A stretch of 64,000 nucleotides of DNA from DASUPK01 sp963801055 (lineage in GTDB: Bacteria > Actinomycetota > Thermoleophilia > Solirubrobacterales > 70-9): positions 186,001 through 250,000 of the forward strand of contig CAWDDE010000003.1 of the NCBI GenBank assembly GCA_963801055.1, given 5' to 3'. Within the stretch, counting starts at the first letter, position 1, and every line of letters begins with the position of its first letter. The translations under genes and the position numbers were made by a program. Under the pieces are notes generated by a model that saw only the letters and a program-made list of their open reading frames with translations, did no database searches and was not told the origin of the DNA. Below, piece after piece: positions 58,117-64,000 of the stretch.

Positions 58117-59310
58117 ATGAGCACCGTGAATGGAAGAGCGAACGCCGCCCGCCGCAATGGCGCCCGGGGTGACAAGGTCCGGGTCGCGATCGTCGGCGTC
58201 GGCAACTGCGCGAGCTCTTTCGTGCAGGGAGTCCAGTACTACAAGGATGCCGACCCCGCTGAGCAGGTCCCGGGCCTGATGCACGTGGATCTCGGCGGGT
58301 ACCACGTGCGCGACATCGAGTTCACCGCGGCCTTCGACATCGATTCCGAGAAGGTCGGGAAGGATCTCTCCGAGGCGATCTTCTCCGGCCAGAACAACAC
58401 CTACAAGTTCTCGGACGTGCCGAAGCTCGGCGTCAAGGTCCACCGAGGCATGACCCATGACGGCCTCGGCAAGTACCTGAAGGAGAAGATCACCAAGGCG
58501 CCGGGCGAGACCGCCGACATCGTCGGGATCCTGCAGGACACGCAGACCGACGTGCTCGTCTGCTACCTGCCGGTCGGATCGGAGCAGGCGACCAAGTGGT
58601 ATGTCGAGCAGGCCCTCGCCGCCGGCGTCGGCTTCGTCAACTGTCTGCCGGTCTTCATCGCCCGCGAGGATTACTGGGACAGGCGCTTCGAGGAGGCCGG
58701 CCTCCCGATCATCGGCGACGACATCAAGTCGCAGGTCGGCGCCACCATCGTCCATCGCCAGCTTGCCAGGCTGTTCGCCGAGCGCGGGGTGCGGATGGAG
58801 CGGACGAGCCAGCTCAACGTCGGCGGCAACATGGACTTCTACAACATGCTCGAGCGCGAGCGGCTGGAGTCCAAGAAGATCTCGAAGACCAACGCGGTCA
58901 CCTCGATCATGGATCACGAGCTGCCCGCGGATGACGTCTACATCGGTCCCTCGGACTACGTGCCGTGGCTCACCGACCGCAAGTGGGCGCACATCAGGGT
59001 CGAGGGCCGCTCGTTTGGCGACGTGCCCCTGAACGTCGAACTCAAGCTCGAGGTCTGGGACTCCCCGAATTCGGCCGGCATCGTCATCGACGCAGTGCGG
59101 ATCGTGAAGCTCGCCCTCAACCACGGCATCGCGGGCCAGCTCGACGGACCCTCCGGCTACCTGATGAAGTCGCCGCACAACCAAAGGCCCGATCCGGTGG
59201 CGCGGGAGATGACCGAGGAGTTCATCGCCAAATATGCGCGGCAGCGCGGCCTGCCGTCCGACAAGGCCAAGGGCAAGAAGGCGAAGAAGACCAAGGCGAA
59301 GGCGAAGTAG
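58117..59310 (+). CDS. ino1: myo-Inositol-1-phosphate synthase
   Basis: Converts glucose-6-phosphate to inositol-3-phosphate with NAD+, the first step to all inositol compounds (PI, PIMs, mycothiol). The 397-residue protein is of the short actinobacterial type: VRVAIVGVGNCASSFVQGVQ (NAD site), IEFTAAFDIDSEKVGKDLSE, GDDIKSQVGATIVHRQLARL, SQLNVGGNMDFYNM and the catalytic-Lys region SKKISKTNAVTS. The C-terminus is an unusual Lys/Ala tail (KAKGKKAKKTKAKAK). ATG 58117 has AGGAGG ten bases upstream. A large hairpin follows the stop. Confidence 0.96.
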   Translation: MSTVNGRANAARRNGARGDKVRVAIVGVGNCASSFVQGVQYYKDADPAEQVPGLMHVDLGGYHVRDIEFTAAFDIDSEKVGKDLSEAIFSGQNNTYKFSDVPKLGVKVHRGMTHDGLGKYLKEKITKAPGETADIVGILQDTQTDVLVCYLPVGSEQATKWYVEQALAAGVGFVNCLPVFIAREDYWDRRFEEAGLPIIGDDIKSQVGATIVHRQLARLFAERGVRMERTSQLNVGGNMDFYNMLERERLESKKISKTNAVTSIMDHELPADDVYIGPSDYVPWLTDRKWAHIRVEGRSFGDVPLNVELKLEVWDSPNSAGIVIDAVRIVKLALNHGIAGQLDGPSGYLMKSPHNQRPDPVAREMTEEFIAKYARQRGLPSDKAKGKKAKKTKAKAK

Positions 59311-59320
59311 CTTCGGCTGT

Positions 59321-59390
59321 AGGGCCGGTGACGACTACCGCCTGCTGCTCACTCAGAGAGCTTCGCTCGGCGGCAGTCGCCACCGGCCCT
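59321..59390. repeat. Large inverted repeat (22-bp arms) after ino1
   Basis: The arm at 59321-59342 and the arm at 59369-59390 are inverted copies with 20 of 22 positions matching. Both mismatches are A/C on the plus transcript but U/G wobbles on the minus transcript. The 26-base loop contains a further small hairpin (GAGC-TTC-GCTC). It lies 11 nt after the ino1 stop and directly abuts TAAGCT, the putative -10 of the next gene. It may end or attenuate transcription, or encode a structured RNA. Confidence 0.7.
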
Positions 59391-59402
59391 TAAGCTCGAA
59401 TC

Positions 59403-61338
59403 GTGAGCGCGCAACCCCTGGCGATTGCTCAGGTGTCGCCGCATCCCTGGGGGAAGCGGCACGAGATCAACGAGTTCGTCGCCCGCACCTCCGAGGAGCT
59501 CGCGGGGCGCGGTCACCGGGTTCTGATCATTGCCCCCTCGGACTCGCGAAAGGCGATTCGCGAGAGTCGCCGGGCGATCAGAGAGGCTCAGGCCGATTCC
59601 GAGTCTGTCTGGCGGGGCGAGAACCCGCGCGTGATTGCGATCGGCCAGAGCATTCCGCTGCCGAGCGGTCCTCGTCGCAGGCCGGCGCCGCTCCCAGTCG
59701 ACGTGAGCAGGGCCCTCGAACGGCTGCTCGGTGCAGCCCCACTCGACGTCGTGCACGTCCACGAGCCGTTCGCCCCCAGCACCGGCTCGGCGGCGCTCCG
59801 CCACTCGCAGTCGCTCAACGTCGCCACCTTTCACGAGCCCGTCGAGAGGGTTCTGTCGACCCAGGTCGCCCGGATGCTCGTGGAGGTGTTCTTCGGGCGC
59901 ATCGATGCCCGCACCGCCAGCAACGAGGCGACAGGAGAGCTGCTCCAGCGCTTCTTCCCGGGCCAATACGAGCTGATCAGGCCAGGCGCGGACGTCGCCG
60001 AGCCCGCCCTGGAGCCGCCGCCGACCGGCCGCGTCCGGATCGTGCACTGCGCGGAGGAGGAACGCGGAGCGCTGCGCCTCCTGCTGCGAGCCCTCCGCAG
60101 GCTGCCCGACGGCCTCGACTGGGAGGGGGTGGTCTGGTTCGATGGCCCGACCGACCCGCTGGCCCGCGTCAGCCGGAGGCTACGTGAGCGTCTTCGAGTC
60201 GTGCGGCCCCGAGACGGTGAGCCCGCCGAGTTCCTTGCCGGAGCGGACATCGTATGTCTCGCGTCCGGGGGCGTCCGTGCCGCACCCGGCCTGCTGAGGA
60301 AGGCGTTCGCCGCGGGCGCCGTTCCCGTCGTCTCGGACCTGGAGCTCTACCGCGAACTGGTCGGCGAGGGCGAACGTGGGCTGCTCTTCCCCCTCGGCGA
60401 CGTGCTGACGCTGGCGGCCCAGCTGGAGCGCCTCTGTCGCGACGCCCCGCTCCGCGATCAGCTGCGCGCCGCCGGCCGCTCCAGCCGCGAGGCCCGGCCC
60501 TGGGCCGAGGTGACCGACGAGGTCGAGAGGGTGTACCGCCGCCTCGCGGCAAGAAGGCACGATCCCGACCGGAGACCCGGAGGTTCGAAGGCGCCTGCAA
60601 GATCGGGCCCACATCCACTGCGACCTGCACATGCACACGGACCATTCACCGGACTGCGCCACTCCGGCCGAGCTGCTGCTCGAGACGGCCAAGGCACAGC
60701 GGCTGGGGGCCATCGCGATCACGGACCACAACGAGATCTCGGGAGCCCTGGAGGCCCAGGAAATCGCCCGCCGGATCGGCGGCATCAAGGTGATCGTCGC
60801 GGAGGAAGTGAAGACCGCTCACGAAGGAGAGGTGATCGGGCTGTTCCTGAGTGAGCGGATCGAGCGGGGCATGTCGATGGCGGAGACGATTGCCGAGATC
60901 CGCCGGCAGGGCGGCCTGGTCTACGTTCCGCACCCGTTCGACCGGCTGCACTCGGTCCCCGACTACGAGCATCTGCTCGAGATCGTCGACGAGATCGACA
61001 TCCTCGAGGTCTTCAACCCGCGGGTCGCGTTCTCAGCCTTCAACGAAGAGGCGGTGCGCTTCGCCCGCAAGTACTCGATCGTCCCCGGCGCGGGGTCGGA
61101 CAGCCACGTCGCGCAGGGGCTGGGCAGCGTCAAGATCCGGCTGCGGGACTTCAACGGCCCGCGTGAGTTCCTCGAGTCGATGCGGGAGGCGGACATCGTC
61201 CGCAAGCACAAGAACCTCGTCTACGTCCAGGCGCTGAAGTTCCTGCAGACCAGCGGCGGGCGGGGAGGGCGCTCGCTCGCCCAACGCGACGGCCGGCGGA
61301 AGACCCGGGCTCGACGCCGCTCGGTGAGCAAGAGTTGA
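59403..61338 (+). CDS. GT4 glycosyltransferase-PHP phosphoesterase fusion (one frame change near 60,570)
   Basis: The N-terminal ~380 residues are a GT-B glycosyltransferase: LAIAQVSPHPWGKRHEINEF, DVVHVHEPFAPSTGSAALRH, VRIVHCAEEERGALRLLLRA and RKAFAAGAVPVVSDLELYRE. Then comes a complete PHP domain: CDLHMHTDHSPDCATPAELL (HxH), LGAIAITDHNEISGALEA, VIVAEEV, VYVPHPFDRLHS and VPGAGSDSHVAQGLG. The frame changes by one extra G in GATCCCGACCGG. A separate PHP gene starting at ATG 60631 is unlikely because it would lose the first metal His (DLH). TAAGCT-N6-GTG suggests a leaderless start. PHP domains hydrolyse phosphoesters. Confidence 0.75.
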
Positions 61339-61994
61339 TGCACCCGCAAGGTGCCGGGGCGGGGCCGAAGAAGAGGCAGAGGGCCGTGTCATCCATTACC
61401 GACGACGAGATCCGCGAGAAGTACCTCGAGCGCGCGATCCGGGAATTGAACGACGTCGGCCGAGAGCTGGCCGCCTGCGAGGACTGCCCCCGGGGGAACG
61501 TGATGCCCGTGCAGGGCTCGGGCCACCCCCAGGCCGACATCTTCATGCTGAAGCGGGCCGCGACGTCCTCCGAGATCGAGGAGGGCGTCGCGTTCTACGG
61601 ACGCGCCGGCAACGCGCTGATGAAGAGCTTCAAGCGACTGGCGATCGATCCGATCGTCGTCTTCGGGACGCTCTGCATGAAGTGCCCGCTCACCGATCCC
61701 ACCCTTGCGTCGGACACGTGCATCGCCAGGGTCGCCGAGGAGATCGCGATCGTTCAGCCGCGCATCGTGGTCGTGATGGGCGATGAGGCGCTCCAGATCC
61801 TGAACGACCTCGAGCTGCCGCTCGCCCAGCGCATCGAGCCGATCGAGGGCGAGGTGCAGCGACTCACGCCGACGGTGGACGCGCTCTACGTGCCGGACAT
61901 CGACGACTCACTGGACACCGACGACGCCAAGCAGCGCTTCTGGTCGGCGTTCAGGGTGCTCGGCGAGTGGTACGACCGGCTGCCGCCTTACTAG
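61338..61994 (+). CDS. Divergent family 4-like uracil-DNA glycosylase-fold protein
   Basis: A 218-residue protein with the outline of iron-sulfur UDG family 4: a CxxC pair (AACEDCPRG), FYGRAGNALMKSFKRLAIDP in place of the FVGRAG element, CMKCPLTDPTLASDTC giving the other two Cys ligands, and IVVVMGDEALQILNDL. The catalytic GEAPG motif is replaced by MLKRAATSSE and the HPSP-type second motif is absent. It is therefore probably not a normal uracil glycosylase. ATG 61338 shares one base with the PHP stop (TGATG), so it is coupled to the fusion gene. Confidence 0.68.
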   Translation: MHPQGAGAGPKKRQRAVSSITDDEIREKYLERAIRELNDVGRELAACEDCPRGNVMPVQGSGHPQADIFMLKRAATSSEIEEGVAFYGRAGNALMKSFKRLAIDPIVVFGTLCMKCPLTDPTLASDTCIARVAEEIAIVQPRIVVVMGDEALQILNDLELPLAQRIEPIEGEVQRLTPTVDALYVPDIDDSLDTDDAKQRFWSAFRVLGEWYDRLPPY

Positions 61995-62046
61995 GGCGCC
62001 CGACAGCCGGCCTGCCGCATCCATGGCGATGCCTGCGGCGGCCAAA

Positions 62047-62052
62047 TAGACT
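62047..62052 (+). promoter_or_regulatory. Putative leaderless -10 of the zinc-ribbon gene
   Basis: TAGACT lies exactly six bases before the GTG at 62059, with no ribosome-binding sequence in between. It fits the TANNNT-N6-RTG arrangement seen elsewhere in the window. Confidence 0.35.
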
Positions 62053-62058
62053 GGACGC

Positions 62059-62241
62059 GTGGAGCTCGAGGAACGGACGATCGAGCAGCTGCCCGACCGG
62101 TGCGACAACTGCGGCGCGCCCCTCACCGATGCCGAGAAGCAGAGCGCGCTCACCGAGGGCCCGCCGGGCGGGCGCGTTCTCTGCACGACCTGCGCCTCCG
62201 AGGTGGTTCCGCTCGAGGACGAGGAGGACCTGGAGGCCTGA
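62059..62241 (+). CDS. Small zinc-ribbon-like acidic protein
   Basis: A 60-residue protein with two Cys pairs, RCDNCGAPL and LCTTCASEV, separated by about 27 residues, which should bind one zinc ion. The ends are strongly acidic (VVPLEDEEDLEA). I do not know a function. The spacing is too long for DksA/TraR-type fingers, and no DNA-binding basic surface is evident. GTG start; the gene stands alone, 64 nt after the UDG-like gene and convergent with the LLM oxidoreductase. Confidence 0.7.
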   Translation: MELEERTIEQLPDRCDNCGAPLTDAEKQSALTEGPPGGRVLCTTCASEVVPLEDEEDLEA

Positions 62242-62325
62242 TCCGACGGCGGCTCTGCGATGCCCGTGCGCCTGTGGTGGGCGCGGACCCCGCAGTCATC
62301 TGATCCCAGCGCCCGCCGTCGCGGG

Positions 62326-63108
62326 CTAGACGCCAGGCGCCGCGGCCTCGGCCAGCGCGCTCATGTCCTCGAACGTGGCGCTGGCGAGGGCCCTGACCAC
62401 AACCGTGTCCAGGGCGCGGTAGCGGGAGAGCTCCTCCTGGGCCTCGCCGGCGTTCTCGGCGGCCACCCCGACCGTCCCCTCCGGAGCTGCCTGGCGCTCG
62501 AAATGGCTGCTGTAGCCCTGGTGCATGTCGCGGTAGAAAGACTCGTCCTTGGCGAGCCTTTCCTCCGCATCGGTCCCGACTGCCGTGCGGACGTATCCGA
62601 AGACGGGCGGCGGCTCGCGACCTGCCTCACGCGCCCCCCGTTCGACCCACTCCCGCGCCTGGGCCGCGAATTCCGGGGTCATCCAGTTGAAAAAGACGCC
62701 GTCCCACTCCGCGCCCCCGAACGCGGACATTCTCGGACCCATCGCGGCCAGGACCAGCCGCATGGCCGGCAGGCTCTCGCGAAGCCCCGGCAGAGCCTCG
62801 CGCATCGCGGTCAGCGGCTTCTTCGTGAAGCCCGCCCCCAGGCCGATCCAAAGGCGGTCGCGGTCGAGACCGAGCCGTTCGATGTCCGAGGCGATCTCCC
62901 CGGGCGACTGGCGATCGAGGGCGATGACGGCGACGCCGAGGTCGATCCGATCCGCTCCCTTCGCGTACTCGGCGACGGTCTCCAGCCCCTTGGCACCCGG
63001 GTGATCGTTCGACCACATCGAGCTGTAGCCGAGCTCCTGGCAGCGAGCCGCGAGGGGGCTCGCGATCTCCGTGTCGAGGCCGGCCGTCACCCCGAATCCA
63101 CGGCTCAT
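62326..63108 (-). CDS. LLM-class (luciferase-like, probably F420-dependent) oxidoreductase
   Basis: A 260-residue TIM-barrel oxidoreductase. Typical family blocks are LAARCQELGYSSMWSNDHPG, DRIDLGVAVIALDRQSPGEI, LDRDRLWIGLGAGFTKKPLT and GGAEWDGVFFNWMTPEFAAQ. Actinobacterial members use coenzyme F420, but the flavin/F420 choice cannot be read from sequence alone. The substrate is unknown. ATG 63108 is chosen: it overlaps the stop of the RNA methyltransferase (ATGA) and gives MSRGFGVTAG; the frame is open to 63135. The 84 nt between this gene and the zinc-ribbon gene hold nothing recognised. Confidence 0.82.
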   Translation of the reverse strand: MSRGFGVTAGLDTEIASPLAARCQELGYSSMWSNDHPGAKGLETVAEYAKGADRIDLGVAVIALDRQSPGEIASDIERLGLDRDRLWIGLGAGFTKKPLTAMREALPGLRESLPAMRLVLAAMGPRMSAFGGAEWDGVFFNWMTPEFAAQAREWVERGAREAGREPPPVFGYVRTAVGTDAEERLAKDESFYRDMHQGYSSHFERQAAPEGTVGVAAENAGEAQEELSRYRALDTVVVRALASATFEDMSALAEAAAPGV

Positions 63109-64000
63109 GCGCGCTTCTCCAGCAGCGCCACACACTCGATGTGGGGCGTCTGGGGAAACATGTCGACGGGCTTCACCCGCCGCACCCTATAGCCGGCCTC
63201 CGAGAGCTGGGCGGCGTTCGGAGCGAGCGTTGTCGGATTGCAGGAGACGTAGACGATGCGCGGGGCGTCGCACTCGATCAGCCTGCGGACGACCTTCTTG
63301 GAGAGGCCGGCCCGGGGCGGGTCGACGACGACGACGTCGGGGGCGCCGGCTTCGTCGAGCAGCGGACGGATCTCCCTGCGGGCGTCGCCCGCCCGGAAAT
63401 GAGCGTTCTCGATGCCGTTGATGCGGGCGTTTTCCTCGGCGTCGGCGATCGCGTCGGTGACGATCTCGATCCCCCAGACCCCGCCGGCGCGTCCGGCGAG
63501 GGTGAGGCCGAGGGTGCCGATTCCGCAGAAGAGGTCGAAGACGCGCTCGCCTCCGCTCAGGGCCGCCATCTGCGCCGCGATTCCGTAGAGCCGTTCCGCC
63601 ATCTCCGTGTTGGTCTGGAAGAACGCGTTGTGGGAAATCCGGAAGCGGAGGCCGCAGAGCTCCTCCTCCAGGTGCTCGGCGCCGAGCACGCCGGTGGGGC
63701 CGTCGGTGCCGCCGCCGCCCTCGACGATCGTGTGCAGGTCGACAGGAGGCCGCGGGATCTCGGCGGCGGAGGTGACCAGGCGGCTTTGCAGCTGGCCGGT
63801 CCGGCGGCCCTCACGGACCACCAGGTTGCGCAGAGCGCCGGAGCCCGAGCGGCGGTCGTAGGCCGGGAGGCGCTCGGCTCCCGCCCAGTCGCGGAGCTCG
63901 TTTCGCACCCGGTTGTTGCGCTCGGAGGCGAGCTGGCAGTCCGCGGCGTCCACCACGAGGTCCCAGCGCCCGCGCGCGTGGAAGCCGAGCACCAGCTCGC
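63105..64000 (-). CDS. TrmA/RumA-type RNA 5-methyluridine methyltransferase (5' end beyond window)
   Basis: The C-terminal ~298 residues of a class I RNA m5U methyltransferase. Visible are FRISHNAFFQTNTEMAERLY, the SAM site VFDLFCGIGTLGLTLAGRAG, GIEIVTDAIADAEENARING, VVVDPPRAGLSKKVV and the nucleophile Cys in IVYVSCNPTTLAPNAAQL. The C-terminus PVDMFPQTPHIECVALLEK is the family's usual ending. The N-terminal TRAM and iron-sulfur region lie outside the window, so it cannot be decided whether tRNA U54 or 23S rRNA is the target. The frame is open to the right edge. Confidence 0.93.
   Translation of the reverse strand, partial: ELVLGFHARGRWDLVVDAADCQLASERNNRVRNELRDWAGAERLPAYDRRSGSGALRNLVVREGRRTGQLQSRLVTSAAEIPRPPVDLHTIVEGGGGTDGPTGVLGAEHLEEELCGLRFRISHNAFFQTNTEMAERLYGIAAQMAALSGGERVFDLFCGIGTLGLTLAGRAGGVWGIEIVTDAIADAEENARINGIENAHFRAGDARREIRPLLDEAGAPDVVVVDPPRAGLSKKVVRRLIECDAPRIVYVSCNPTTLAPNAAQLSEAGYRVRRVKPVDMFPQTPHIECVALLEKRA

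Noticed and set aside
60631..61338. Separate PHP gene starting at ATG 60631
   Set aside because: This start would remove the first His of the HxH metal motif (DLHMH), and the upstream reading frame runs in from the GT4 gene without a stop after a one-base correction.

Overview
The window is GC-rich, with many GTG and TTG starts, an actinobacterial dnaK-grpE-dnaJ-hspR operon, an F420-type LLM oxidoreductase, a myo-inositol-1-phosphate synthase and a giant AftD-like arabinofuranosyltransferase. Together these point to an actinomycete, most likely a deep-branching high-GC lineage such as Thermoleophilia/Solirubrobacterales. That placement rests on gene content and memory of the families, not on a search.

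Layout. 1-11,066 (minus strand): a compact purine operon read from right to left: GYD-domain protein, purD, purE, purB, a glutaredoxin-like gene, purC, purS, purQ, purL, purF, purN and purH (cut by the left edge). purM and purK are not present. 11,165-19,900: a METTL7-like methyltransferase, clpB, a secreted class A beta-lactamase-fold protein, and the dnaK-grpE-dnaJ-hspR operon. clpB and dnaK share a 13-bp box placed identically against their promoters, which is probably the HspR operator. 20,035-23,174: a secreted endonuclease/exonuclease/phosphatase-family protein and a PotD-like lipoprotein.

23,089-53,000 is a large surface-polysaccharide locus. It holds a polyprenyl glycosylphosphotransferase (initiation), many GT2 and GT4 glycosyltransferases, an AftD/DUF3367 GT-C enzyme, a Wzx-like flippase, a Wzm/Wzt-type ABC exporter, an O-antigen-ligase-type protein, a NodU/CarB carbamoyltransferase, several SAM methyltransferases and a PslG-like glycoside hydrolase. 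The locus is littered with gene remnants: a carbamoyltransferase whose start is joined to its end, an SDR stub, a transporter stub and a 5'-truncated glycosyltransferase.

54,142-62,241 (plus strand): two Aur1/Ipt1-type PAP2 proteins, a GT-C-like membrane protein, a CDP-alcohol phosphatidyltransferase, myo-inositol-1-phosphate synthase, a GT4-PHP fusion, a divergent uracil-DNA-glycosylase-like protein and a small zinc-ribbon protein. The first five look like an inositol-phospholipid module. The window closes with an LLM oxidoreductase and a partial TrmA/RumA-type RNA methyltransferase on the minus strand.

Caution: more than twenty genes, including clpB and grpE, are broken only by one- or two-base indels whose repair restores a full conserved protein. 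These are probably residual sequencing or assembly errors, densest between 20 and 38 kb. For such genes I give one feature over the whole repaired span and state where the frame changes. The deletions that remove whole gene cores are a different phenomenon and are listed as findings.
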